Assembly: GCA_014879675.1 (NCBI GenBank)
Contig: JACSRQ010000083.1
Location: forward strand, 1-33,371
DNA from: Ignavibacteria bacterium
GTDB lineage: Bacteria; Bacteroidota; Ignavibacteria; Tepidaquicellales; OLB5
Length of the DNA stretch: 33,371 nucleotides
Direction of reading: 5' to 3'
The notes below the pieces were generated by a model that worked only from the letters and a program-made list of their open reading frames with translations, was not told the DNA's origin and made no database searches. This document shows positions 1 to 7,767 of the stretch, one piece after another. The translations under genes were made by a program, and so were the position numbers. Numbering within the stretch: the stretch's first letter is position 1; the number at the start of each line of letters is the position of its first letter.

Positions 1-24
1 TCCAAATTGTGACCAATATTGAAT

Positions 25-1458
25 ATGAAAAACTACAAGTTTATTACTGTACTCAAAACTTTCAGTAAAGAAGAAACCGTTAAGTTTGAAAAGTTTTTAA
101 ATTCACCTTATTTTTCTGTGAAACCTTACACTGTCCCATTCTTTAAAGAGATCATGAAATACTATCCCTCTTTTGATGAAGGCTTTTCTATGGAAAATGT
201 CTGGGGAAAAGTTTATAAAGGGACTGCTTACAATGACACAACTGCCAGGAAGATATTGAGCCTGCTTCTGAACTATGCATGTGAATTCATAAAAGTTGAA
301 ACCTCAATGCTTGATAGCACTCATCGTAAGATCGAAGCGGCACATGTTTACATTAGCCGGAATCTGTATTCACTTGCCGGCAAGCTTCTTGATGAAGCAG
401 AACACGAACTGCAATCAGGCAATAGTCATGAATTTGAAATATTGACTTACTTTGAAGGGATCAAGATCTATTATAATGTCCAGGCTTCATCCCAAAAAGA
501 GGCTGCCCAGCATGTTTTCAAATCGGCTAAATGGATCTTTCTTGATTTCATTTCCAAATACGCTGATACAATTTATTACTCTCATACAAATAAACAAAGG
601 TATAACATTGACTACAACAAAGAAGAGTCTAAGCTTGTTATGAATATGCTTGATACAAGCAGGCTGCCTTCTGCAGAGAAAAATGACGTTTACTCATTTT
701 ATTACAAAATAATCTATTACCTGAATAAGATCATATTGGATGATGATTACAGCCGCCTTACTGATTTTTACATGGATTTCCGAAAGTTTGATAAAAAATT
801 TCCCGGTGACGATGACGGAAGCCGAAGGCTGAACAGGAAAGTTCTGAGGATACTTAACAATCTTTCAGCGTTCAGGCACGGGCAGGAAAACATCTGGTTT
901 GAAACGGCAAAAATGGGAGATGAAAAAGAGATCATACATATTTATAAAGCAGAGCTTATTCTTCGAGATTATGTGGCCGGGATAATTCCCTCTTTTTATA
1001 CAAATCAGCAGAAATGGGCTGAGAAATTCGCGATGAAGTACCTGCCACGTATGAACAGTGAGCAAAGAAAGCAGTCTGAAGAATTTACAAATGCAAATCT
1101 GAATTACCTCCGCGGCAGGTTTGACGAAGCTTTAAGGAATTGCGTCAGCGTTACCGCTAAAGATTACCAGGTTGGCCTATTGACAAAGATCCTTATGATG
1201 AAAATTTGTTTTGATACGGGTGAATATGAAAAGGCTTACAGCCTTCTGGATGCATTTCATCACTATATGAGGCAAAATAAGTACATTTCGGCAGAGATCG
1301 TTAACAGGCACTTGCCATTTGCCGAGAGCTTTAAAAAATTGTTAAATGCATTGCACAGCCATAATGCATCTATTATTGAAGATAACTGCCTTGAGTTGAG
1401 AAAACAAAGTTTCTTCGATAAAGACTGGATTACAGAGAGGTATAACAGGCTAAAATAA
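25..1458 (+). CDS. Hypothetical helical protein
   Basis: I do not recognise this protein of about 477 residues and assign no function. It opens with a basic and aromatic segment (NYKFITVLKTFSKEE), has no signal peptide and no membrane segment, and is rich in Lys, Glu, Tyr and Phe. Its second half has helix-turn-helix stretches of the TPR/SEL1 type, for example LNYLRGRFDEALRN and CFDTGEYEKAYSLLDAF, so an alpha-solenoid fold is likely. The frame also has a TTG at 19, but the ATG at 25 is the better start. The upstream region is cut off by the window edge, so no promoter or ribosome site can be judged. It converges with the T9SS protein downstream and shares a hairpin terminator with it. Confidence 0.75.
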   Translation: MKNYKFITVLKTFSKEETVKFEKFLNSPYFSVKPYTVPFFKEIMKYYPSFDEGFSMENVWGKVYKGTAYNDTTARKILSLLLNYACEFIKVETSMLDSTHRKIEAAHVYISRNLYSLAGKLLDEAEHELQSGNSHEFEILTYFEGIKIYYNVQASSQKEAAQHVFKSAKWIFLDFISKYADTIYYSHTNKQRYNIDYNKEESKLVMNMLDTSRLPSAEKNDVYSFYYKIIYYLNKIILDDDYSRLTDFYMDFRKFDKKFPGDDDGSRRLNRKVLRILNNLSAFRHGQENIWFETAKMGDEKEIIHIYKAELILRDYVAGIIPSFYTNQQKWAEKFAMKYLPRMNSEQRKQSEEFTNANLNYLRGRFDEALRNCVSVTAKDYQVGLLTKILMMKICFDTGEYEKAYSLLDAFHHYMRQNKYISAEIVNRHLPFAESFKKLLNALHSHNASIIEDNCLELRKQSFFDKDWITERYNRLK

Positions 1459-1459
1459 A

Positions 1460-1490
1460 AAATGCCCGGAACTATTAATACCGGACATTT
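1460..1490. terminator. Bidirectional hairpin terminator
   Basis: Arms 1460-1469 (AAATGCCCGG) and 1481-1490 (CCGGACATTT) pair with one C/A mismatch around an 11-nt AT-rich loop. It begins 2 nt after the stop codon of the plus-strand gene. On the minus strand the stem is followed by a T-rich tail (positions 1459 down to 1449), so it would also end the convergent T9SS gene. Seen in sequence; termination itself is inferred. Confidence 0.6.
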
Positions 1491-1499
1491 AATGATTTT

Positions 1500-1608
1500 G
1501 CTTTTCTATTTTCCTGCTTACCTACTGGCCCACTTACCTGCTCACCCATTCAACTACTCAACTACTTCACTACTCACCCAATACACTATTTCATTATTTC
1601 ACTATTTC
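1500..1608. repeat. Degenerate octamer tandem repeat
   Basis: Read on the minus strand this stretch is a run of about a dozen degenerate 7-10 nt units of the type GAAATAGT, GAGTAGT, GAATGGGT. The three units nearest the gene are almost exact on the plus strand: CACTATTT at 1584-1591, CATTATTT at 1592-1599 and CACTATTT at 1600-1607. The array runs across the stop codon (1602-1604) of the T9SS gene. It has no coding character on either strand and looks like a decayed microsatellite. Confidence 0.6.
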
Positions 1609-3092
1609 AACAAACACATTTTTTTTGTATCCACTATCTTTCCATCTGATGTTAACTGATAAAAATACAAACCGCTTGTGTATTTTGAGCCATCAAAAGT
1701 GACTTCGTAAATTGAGGGAGAAAGTTGTTTATCCACAATCGTTTCAATAAGCCGCCCCGCAACATCATAAATTTTTAATTGTACAAAACCGGTTTTTGGT
1801 ATAACAAACCGGATCTTTGTTTCCGGGTTAAACGGGTTGGGATAATTCTGCAACAGTGAACTTTCTTTGGGTATAATTTGACTAATTTGCGTAATGCCAA
1901 TCGGTAATGCCTGAAGCAATGAGTCCGTCTTAGCCGCATACAAACTAAATGCAGAATTATTGTTAGCACCGCCTCCGCATATGAACCCACCGTCATTGGC
2001 TAATTCTACATCATTGAAATCTCCGCCCCTGTTTGAAGGAAAGAAAGTTTGCTGCCTTAATAAAATACCATTTGTATCAACCATCTTGATCAAAGCCCTT
2101 GAGTGCGAAATTTCTGTAGTATCCATATACCCTGCCATAACATATCCCGTTCCGGGTTTATATTTAACTGCATTGCATACTTCTGAATAACTACCACTGT
2201 ACGATTTCTGCCAAATCATGCTACCGCTTGTATCAGTCTTTATCAGATATGATTCAGTGTTTGAAACACTGAACGATCCGGTTGAACCTGCAATCAAATA
2301 TCCATGGTTACCCAGCAGTTCAAGAGAATATGCGGCATCTGAGCCACTTCCGCCGTAAGTTTTTGTCCAGATAGTATCGCCTACTAGGTTCGTTTTTATA
2401 AGCAAAGCATTTGAAGGCTGGGAATTTATCCACCCCGCAAACAGATAGCCGTTGGGAACAATTTCCAATTCTTGTAGTGAAATAGCTGTGTTGTAAGTTA
2501 TAACCTTCTGCCACTGTCGTATTCCTGCATTGTCAGTTTTTATTATTAACCCATCATCGTATGACATTAAGGTGTTTCTGCATGTCAGTATGAATCCACC
2601 ATCAGAAGTTTGCTTTACACAATTTCCCTGATCCAAACTACTGTATGTATAATATCTTTGCCATTGAATATTTCCTGTAGAATCAGTTTTCAAAAGATAC
2701 ACTTTTGAATTTCCCGATGCCGAATCTGAATATCCGCATATAATTAACCCATTATCGGTTGTTTCTTCAGCCCATCTTGCAACTGCATATCCGGTTCCGT
2801 ATATCTTTACCCATAAAATATTCCCGTGTATATCTATTTTTGTAAGATTAATTTTGTAAAGATTATTTATGCGAACATTGCCGACCGAGGCATACCCACC
2901 ATCGCTAGTTTGCAGTATTTTGCTTACGCCACCGTAATGTGTGCTATCTAATATCCTTTGCCATGTAATAGATTGCGCCATACTTGTGATACTTGAGAGC
3001 AACAATATACAAAGCAATATCATTGATAACTTAATCAATGATAAATTACCAAAAGTGAAGTTTTTTATAAATTGCGGCATATTTGTTATCAT
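1602..3092 (-). CDS. Secreted repeat protein with T9SS sorting domain
   Basis: A cargo protein for the type IX secretion system, exported through the inner membrane and then across the outer membrane. From the chosen ATG at 3092 it has a long basic n-region, a hydrophobic core (MILLCILLLSSI) and a likely cleavage after SMA. The body is a series of roughly 50-residue repeats built around 'TSDGGY..(A/C)G', 'K(T/I)D..GN' and 'W.K.YGGSGSD', which probably form a beta-propeller-like surface. The last 85 residues are a type A sorting domain starting QNYPNPFNPETKI and ending with a lysine. The frame also allows an ATG at 3125 and a TTG at 3161. I prefer 3092 because GGAAA lies about 9 nt upstream and the n-region is shorter. 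The substrate or ligand is unknown. Confidence 0.85.
   Translation of the reverse strand: MITNMPQFIKNFTFGNLSLIKLSMILLCILLLSSITSMAQSITWQRILDSTHYGGVSKILQTSDGGYASVGNVRINNLYKINLTKIDIHGNILWVKIYGTGYAVARWAEETTDNGLIICGYSDSASGNSKVYLLKTDSTGNIQWQRYYTYSSLDQGNCVKQTSDGGFILTCRNTLMSYDDGLIIKTDNAGIRQWQKVITYNTAISLQELEIVPNGYLFAGWINSQPSNALLIKTNLVGDTIWTKTYGGSGSDAAYSLELLGNHGYLIAGSTGSFSVSNTESYLIKTDTSGSMIWQKSYSGSYSEVCNAVKYKPGTGYVMAGYMDTTEISHSRALIKMVDTNGILLRQQTFFPSNRGGDFNDVELANDGGFICGGGANNNSAFSLYAAKTDSLLQALPIGITQISQIIPKESSLLQNYPNPFNPETKIRFVIPKTGFVQLKIYDVAGRLIETIVDKQLSPSIYEVTFDGSKYTSGLYFYQLTSDGKIVDTKKMCLLK
1615..1851 (-). repeat. Duplicated sorting-domain DNA, copy 1
   Basis: This 237-nt block encodes most of the C-terminal sorting domain. 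It aligns without gaps to 3350-3586 in the neighbouring gene, with about 14 mismatches counted by eye (roughly 94% identity). The parts of the two genes upstream of the block are unrelated. Confidence 0.85.
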
Positions 3093-3200
3093 TTGTTTTT
3101 CCAGCAAGAGAAGCAATAGTTTCATAAATATAATATTGATTTGCCGGATTTGCAACAACAAATGCTCAAAGGGGTCGGGTTATGCCTATCGGTGACAGTT

Positions 3201-3231
3201 CAAATATAATACACACTTCAGGCGAAAACAA
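3201..3231 (-). promoter_or_regulatory. Bacteroidota-type promoter for the T9SS repeat gene
   Basis: Read on the minus strand: TTG at 3231-3229, a 20-nt spacer, then TATATTTG at 3208-3201. This fits the Bacteroidota consensus TTG / TAnnTTTG. Transcription would begin near 3195, leaving a leader of about 70-100 nt before the candidate starts at 3125 and 3092. Confidence 0.5.
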
Positions 3232-3255
3232 TGTCATGAGTCATAAAATCTTCAC

Positions 3256-3316
3256 TCATCCGATGACTCAATTCAACGAAATCCTCAAGCCAACTTCAAT
3301 TGCAGTCATCGGATGA
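3256..3316. repeat. Perfect 13-bp inverted repeat
   Basis: TCATCCGATGACT at 3256-3268 is the exact reverse complement of 3304-3316, with 35 nt between. Each arm also contains a near-palindrome (TCATC-N-GATGA), so the two arms match as direct repeats as well. It lies between the stop of the BNR-repeat gene (3337) and the promoter of the next gene. It could be a weak terminator or a paired protein-binding site. The T-run after it on the minus strand is short (TTTT), so a strong intrinsic terminator is unlikely. Confidence 0.5.
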
Positions 3317-3336
3317 ATAAAGGCTCCTTTAACTTG

Positions 3337-5937
3337 TTATTTCACCAGGCACATTTTTTTTGTGTCCACTATCTTTCCATCTGATGTTAACTGATAAAAA
3401 TACAAACCGCTTGTATATTTTGTGCCATCAAAAGTGACATCGTAAATTGAGGGAGAAAGCTGTTTATTCACAATCATTTCAATAGTCCGCCCCGCAACAT
3501 CATAAATTTTTAATTGTACAAAGCCGGCTTCTGGTATAACAAACCGGATCTTTGTTTCCGGGTTAAACGGATTAGGATAATTCTGCCCAAGCGCAAATTG
3601 TTTTGGCACTTCGCCATTAACTTGGGTTATGCCAACAATATTACTCATGAGATCCCTCTCGTAAACGCCATTGCCGTGGGTAACAGCGCGGATATTACGG
3701 CTTGGATAAACTACCGCGAGATCAAATACCAGCGCATAGGGCATCCCCGTGCGGAACTCAAACCAGCTTGAACCGCCGTTGGATGACGCGTACACTCCGA
3801 GATCATTGCCAACATAAATGTTAGCCGGATATTGTGGATCGATACAAACTGTCTGATGCGGCACATCAGGCAGATTTCCGGAAATATTATTCCACGTTAC
3901 GCCTGCATTAATGGTACGGTAAACATGACCGGAACTGAATCCGCCCATTGTTACATACACATCTGCCGCGTTATTCGGATTAACATGGATATCCGTTGGA
4001 TAGCGGCTGGGAAGCTGTGACCCGCTGATGTTTGCAAATGCTGTACCGTTCACAGACCTGTAGATCAATGCAGGCTGGCCCGCCGAAACCGGTATCACGC
4101 CAACATATACAGTATCTGTTCCAGTCGCGGAAGCATCCATTGAAAGCGCATTGTATGGCAGCGCACCAGTGTTTGCCCATGAAGTACCGCCGTTGGTTGA
4201 ACGGAAAATATTATTTCCTGCGATATACATTACGTTCGGGTTGGAGCGGCAAACAATGTACGGCGTTACGAACGCGAAATTACCTGAAAGTCCCGAGGTT
4301 ATGCCAGACCAGTTTATCCCGCCGTTGGTGGATCGGCTGATCGCGCCGTTGGTGTACTCCATATAACAAATATTATGATTCTGGGAATTGATACCTGCCC
4401 ACATGCCGTCACCTGAAAATGTTTTATACCATGCTGTTGTGCCCTGGTAAAATGCCGCGCGGTTATCCTGCAGCCCGCCCAGGCAGAAGTTTGAATCCTG
4501 CATGGAGTTTGCAAACCCTGCGTAGAATTGTGAAGTTACATATCCGCCATTACACGAATAGTATGTCTCGCCGAAATCATTTGAGCGGTAGAGGCCGCCA
4601 TCAGTAATGCAGTAGATCTTATTCGGGTCTTTTGGATTTGATTCAAAGCTGTGATGATCGGCGTGTGCAAACAGCGGCGATGAACTCTCCGGCTGACCGG
4701 GCGGTGTTGCGCCCGTATTCCACGCTGACCAGCTTGATTTGGTAGTAAATGATGTACCGCCGTTAGTTGATTTCACAAGGTCAATTGTACCAACAATTAT
4801 CTGGTTCGGGTCATTGGCTTTTACCATATGCGCATTATTATACCATCCCTGGTTTCCAATTGGCACGGTTGTTGATCTCACCGTCCAGTTCAGACCGGCA
4901 TTGGTGCTTGTATAATATCCAACGTAAGAAAGATCATTTGCTATGCTGGCATAAACAAAATCCGGGTTACCCCTGTAGAGTTCGAGTGTGGTTTTACCTG
5001 TCCATGTTGCAGGCAGTCCTCCCGACAGCTTCACCCATGAAGTGCCCGCATTGGTGCTTTTATATATGCCAACATTTGCATTAGGAACATTGTTGGTTAA
5101 ATTTCCAACGGATATATACAGCACACTGGTATCAACCGGATTAATTCTCATATCCATAACCATCTGGTAGTTCAGCATCTGGAACCATGTTGCGCCGGCA
5201 TTTATTGATTTCCATACACCCTCACTTGTAGCTGCATATACAGTGTTTCGGTTTTTTGGATTCAGCAGTACCTTCCAGACTCCCCGCTGGCTGTTGTAAG
5301 TCCAGTCAAGAGATTTGCTCCAGGTTACGCCACCATTTGTAGTTTTAAGAATTCCGATTCCATACATACCGCGCGTTACCCGCACATCAAGTCCGTTAAA
5401 TGAATACTGATAACCATAATTTTCGCCGGTGCCGATATACATTGTATTCGGGCTGGTAGAATCAATAGCAATAGTGCTCACAGCAAGCGAAGGATAACCC
5501 GTTTCAATATATTGCCACGCATTTGCACCGAGTCCACCTGTAATTGATTTCCACAATCCACCCGAAGCAGAGCCCATATATAAAGTGGCGGTATCTACAG
5601 GTGAAAAAGCAAGGCACAGGCTTCTTCCGCCGATATTGTTGGGGCCAATTGATGTCCACTGTGTTGGTGAATCCGACAACTCATCATACTTCGGCATAGT
5701 TTTGGAGTACTCAACTGCAGAGAAAAATTTATCCTGCGGAATATCCTGTTCGGGGAATGCACGGATCTGGCTCAGGAATTGCAATGATTGCAGCGCACCC
5801 GAAGGCTTGACATGCTTCATTACGTCTTCGCCGGCCGTAAATTGATCGTCAGATCTGCCAGGAAACAGAAACAAAAAATATACCGCTGCAATTACAACTG
5901 TAATTGCCGGTACAAAGTATATATATTTGCTTTTCAT
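3337..5937 (-). CDS. BNR/sortilin-like propeller protein with T9SS sorting domain
   Basis: A secreted cargo protein of 866 residues. It has an N-terminal hydrophobic export segment (residues 7-26) without a lipobox, then a long region with about ten Asp-box/BNR-type repeats of the form (K/R)S.NGG.(S/T)W, for example KTTNGGVTW, KSTNAGTSW, RSTNGGINW, RTINAGVTW. Such repeats form sialidase/VPS10-type beta-propellers, but I see no sialidase catalytic Arg triad that would justify calling it an enzyme. The C-terminal 85 residues are a type A sorting domain (QNYPNPFNPETKI), nearly the same as that of the downstream T9SS gene. The start is ATG with no visible Shine-Dalgarno. A surface or released protein is inferred; the ligand is unknown. 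Confidence 0.88.
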   Translation of the reverse strand: MKSKYIYFVPAITVVIAAVYFLFLFPGRSDDQFTAGEDVMKHVKPSGALQSLQFLSQIRAFPEQDIPQDKFFSAVEYSKTMPKYDELSDSPTQWTSIGPNNIGGRSLCLAFSPVDTATLYMGSASGGLWKSITGGLGANAWQYIETGYPSLAVSTIAIDSTSPNTMYIGTGENYGYQYSFNGLDVRVTRGMYGIGILKTTNGGVTWSKSLDWTYNSQRGVWKVLLNPKNRNTVYAATSEGVWKSINAGATWFQMLNYQMVMDMRINPVDTSVLYISVGNLTNNVPNANVGIYKSTNAGTSWVKLSGGLPATWTGKTTLELYRGNPDFVYASIANDLSYVGYYTSTNAGLNWTVRSTTVPIGNQGWYNNAHMVKANDPNQIIVGTIDLVKSTNGGTSFTTKSSWSAWNTGATPPGQPESSSPLFAHADHHSFESNPKDPNKIYCITDGGLYRSNDFGETYYSCNGGYVTSQFYAGFANSMQDSNFCLGGLQDNRAAFYQGTTAWYKTFSGDGMWAGINSQNHNICYMEYTNGAISRSTNGGINWSGITSGLSGNFAFVTPYIVCRSNPNVMYIAGNNIFRSTNGGTSWANTGALPYNALSMDASATGTDTVYVGVIPVSAGQPALIYRSVNGTAFANISGSQLPSRYPTDIHVNPNNAADVYVTMGGFSSGHVYRTINAGVTWNNISGNLPDVPHQTVCIDPQYPANIYVGNDLGVYASSNGGSSWFEFRTGMPYALVFDLAVVYPSRNIRAVTHGNGVYERDLMSNIVGITQVNGEVPKQFALGQNYPNPFNPETKIRFVIPEAGFVQLKIYDVAGRTIEMIVNKQLSPSIYDVTFDGTKYTSGLYFYQLTSDGKIVDTKKMCLVK
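3350..3586 (-). repeat. Duplicated sorting-domain DNA, copy 2
   Basis: The partner of 1615-1851: gapless over 237 nt, constant offset 1735, about 14 mismatches by eye. It encodes the sorting domain of the BNR-repeat protein. Confidence 0.85.
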
Positions 5938-6006
5938 TTTAGTGGAATGTGTTAGGTAATTATAGTATATAAAGGAAGAATTTGCAATAACAAATAAAAA
6001 GTAAGT

Positions 6007-6023
6007 CTAACCCTCCGGGTTAG
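6007..6023 (-). terminator. Hairpin at the end of the moeB-nadA-DUF971 run
   Basis: CTAACCC (6007-6013) and GGGTTAG (6017-6023) form a 7-bp stem with a 3-nt loop. The stem includes the TAA stop codon of the DUF971 gene (6022-6020). On the minus strand a T-rich stretch follows after 6 nt, so it is a probable, not ideal, intrinsic terminator. Confidence 0.5.
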
Positions 6024-6346
6024 CTGTTATGGGTGTCGATATTCTGCAGTGCGAGATCTTTAAGGTAATCCCAATTGTACAGGCCTGTATTATGCCCGTC
6101 TTTCCAAAATAATTGAATAGCATAGTTGCCTACCATTTGCGCTTTTTCGAGCTGGTATGATTCTGCGATAAGGTCTTTCAGTTTTGCGGGTGCATATTTA
6201 TAAAGCAGCACTTCTTCTCCGCTGCACTCAGCGCATGGACAGTTATTCCGCAGCTTTTCTGCGGTCAGCTCGGCTTTGAATCCGTTATCAAACTCCAGAT
6301 GAAATGTATTTGTATCCGGGTTACGTTTAAATTGGGTTAGTGTCAT
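6020..6346 (-). CDS. DUF971 (GBBH-like N-terminal domain) protein
   Basis: A 108-residue single-domain protein matching DUF971, the domain found at the N-terminus of gamma-butyrobetaine hydroxylases and as a stand-alone protein near Fe-S cluster genes. Typical features are the opening 'F.LEFDNGF.AEL.AE.LR..CPCAEC' with Cys36, Cys38 and Cys41 (likely metal site) and the later 'GNYAIQLFWKDGHNTGLYNWDYL', a hallmark of the family. It starts 18 nt after the nadA stop and has AAGAG about 5 nt before its ATG, so it is probably co-transcribed. NadA is a [4Fe-4S] enzyme, so a role in cluster handling is a reasonable guess, but it is only inference from position. Confidence 0.88.
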   Translation of the reverse strand: MTLTQFKRNPDTNTFHLEFDNGFKAELTAEKLRNNCPCAECSGEEVLLYKYAPAKLKDLIAESYQLEKAQMVGNYAIQLFWKDGHNTGLYNWDYLKDLALQNIDTHNS

Positions 6347-6364
6347 TTTGCTCTTTTCAATTAA

Positions 6365-7324
6365 TCAGCTCATTTCAAGCATAAGCTGGATCGGCTTTAA
6401 CGCTTTCTGCCTTATATCTTCATCAAGGGTTATCTCTGGCCTGCCATCTTTCATGCATAGATACAGCTTCTCCAGGGTATTAAGCTTCATGTAAGGACAC
6501 TCATTACACGAGCAGTTAGCATCAGGCGGCGCGGGAATAAATTTCTTCTGCGGCGATAGCTTCTGCATCTGGTGGATTATGCCTTCCTCTGTCGCAACTA
6601 TGAACTCATTGGAAGTACTCTCAGCTGTAAATTTAAGCAGCGCGCTGGTGGAACCGATAAATTCTGCGCGGTTGAGAATTACTTCTTCGCATTCCGGGTG
6701 CGCGATCAAAAGCGCATTCGGATTTTCAGTCTTAAGCTGAATAATTTTCCTGTCACTGAATGTTTCGTGTACTATACAGCTTCCGTCCCATAGCAGCATC
6801 TCGCGCCCGGTTTTCTTCATTATGTATCGGCCCAGGTTCCTATCCGGCGCGAAGATTATTTTTTTATCTGCCGGCACCTGTTCAACTATCTTAACCGCGT
6901 TCGATGAAGTGCAGATAATATCGCTTATTGCCTTAACGGCAGCCGAGCAGTTAATATAACTTATTACAATATGTCCGGGGTGTTCTTCTTTGAATTGTTT
7001 CAACATTGGTGCAGGGCAGCCTTCTGCAAGTGAACAGCCGGCGTTGAGATCCGGCAGCAGCACTTTTTTTCCGGGGTTCAGTATCTTAGCAGTTTCTGCC
7101 ATAAAATGCACACCTGCAAAAACGATCACATCGGCTTCTGTAGCCGCGGCACGTTTCGAGAGCTCAAGCGAATCGCCGATGAAATCTGCAAGGTCCTGGA
7201 TTTCAGATTCCTGGTAATAATGCGCAAGGATCACTGCATTCATTTTTTTCTTCAACGCAAGAATTTCCGAGGCAAGGTCTAGTGATGGAATACATATTTC
7301 CTTTTTAAATTCCAGAGTGTTCAT
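6365..7324 (-). CDS. nadA: Quinolinate synthase NadA
   Basis: NadA condenses iminoaspartate with dihydroxyacetone phosphate to give quinolinate, the precursor of NAD; it acts in the cytosol and carries an oxygen-sensitive [4Fe-4S] cluster. At 319 residues it has normal family length. Visible motifs are [15 protein letters not shown] (31-47), [15 protein letters not shown] (70-84), DLNAGCSLA (92-100), the second cluster region GSCIVHE (181-187) and the C-terminal CSCNECPYM (271-279). Cys97, Cys183 and Cys276 fit the three cluster ligands. nadB and nadC are not in the window. It starts 2 nt after the end of the broken hicA frame, so it sits directly downstream of the hicBA locus in the moeB operon. 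Confidence 0.97.
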   Translation of the reverse strand: MNTLEFKKEICIPSLDLASEILALKKKMNAVILAHYYQESEIQDLADFIGDSLELSKRAAATEADVIVFAGVHFMAETAKILNPGKKVLLPDLNAGCSLAEGCPAPMLKQFKEEHPGHIVISYINCSAAVKAISDIICTSSNAVKIVEQVPADKKIIFAPDRNLGRYIMKKTGREMLLWDGSCIVHETFSDRKIIQLKTENPNALLIAHPECEEVILNRAEFIGSTSALLKFTAESTSNEFIVATEEGIIHQMQKLSPQKKFIPAPPDANCSCNECPYMKLNTLEKLYLCMKDGRPEITLDEDIRQKALKPIQLMLEMS

Positions 7325-7326
7325 TT

Positions 7327-7553
7327 CTAAACTAATTTAATAAAATCATCCAATTCAATTCGTGCCTGCTTCAGAATGTGAGACAATGTTGAACTCTTGA
7401 CAGGCTTATGTGCAGGTACGGTAAGTTTCAATACTTCATTTACTGTTCTTTTTGCAGTCTAATGTGACTGCCTTTTTGCCGGACAATTATCCAGCCGTCT
7501 CTCTGTAATTCCGAAATAATTCTATAATAGGGTAAGACAGGAACTTTACTCAC
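7327..7553 (-). pseudogene. hicA: hicA mRNA-interferase toxin, frameshifted
   Basis: Reading from a GTG at 7553 that overlaps the hicB stop by 4 nt (GTGA), the frame gives VSKVPVLPYYRIISELQ, then a W-I-I-V-R-Q-K-GSHIRLQK segment, and stops early at TAA 7442-7440 after 37 codons. Re-reading one A in the five-A run after RLQ (7461-7457 region) restores the rest of a HicA: RTVNEVLKLTVPAHKPV...[19 protein letters not shown], ending at TAG 7329-7327. The repaired protein would be 75 residues, normal for HicA, with the conserved GSH residues of the double-stranded-RNA-binding-like fold. HicA toxins cut mRNA. Either the toxin is dead, or the homopolymer is miscounted in the assembly. Confidence 0.8.
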
Positions 7554-7753
7554 AATACAAGCTCTTTAGTTTCAAACCCTTCGTTAAAAGACATTTCGTC
7601 ATCAACAGGCTCTATATAGAGCTCAATTGCCTTAGTAATGTTGGCTACAGCTTCTTCTTTGGTTTCGCCTTCGCTGATGCAGCCCGGCAATGAAGGCACA
7701 AATACAGTGTATCCACCGTCTTCGCTTGTCTCAAGAACAATTTTGATTTTCAT
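7550..7753 (-). CDS. hicB: HicB-type antitoxin
   Basis: A 67-residue HicB-family antitoxin of the partial RNase H-like fold. Key features are the short N-terminal strand KIKIVLE, then GGYTVFVPSLPGCISEGETKEEAVANI and the helix KAIELYIE, the standard HicB core with the 'P.LPGC...G.T..EA' signature. There is no added DNA-binding domain in this short form, so autoregulation through HicB alone is doubtful. The order is antitoxin first, with hicA starting inside the hicB stop codon, which suggests translational coupling. It lies 14 nt after the moeB stop. Its partner hicA is frameshifted, so this antitoxin may be a relic. Confidence 0.9.
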   Translation of the reverse strand: MKIKIVLETSEDGGYTVFVPSLPGCISEGETKEEAVANITKAIELYIEPVDDEMSFNEGFETKELVL

Positions 7754-7767
7754 AGCTGTTTGTTTAC

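Noticed and set aside
4032-5084. Several long antisense open frames inside the BNR-repeat gene
   Set aside because: They follow from the composition of the real gene on the other strand, encode low-quality Cys/Arg/Pro-rich proteins and have no family features.
7440-7462. Programmed frameshift in hicA at the five-A run
   Set aside because: The zero-frame codons CAA-AAA do not allow re-pairing of both tRNAs after a -1 slip, and no strong stimulatory structure is evident. A deletion or assembly error is simpler.
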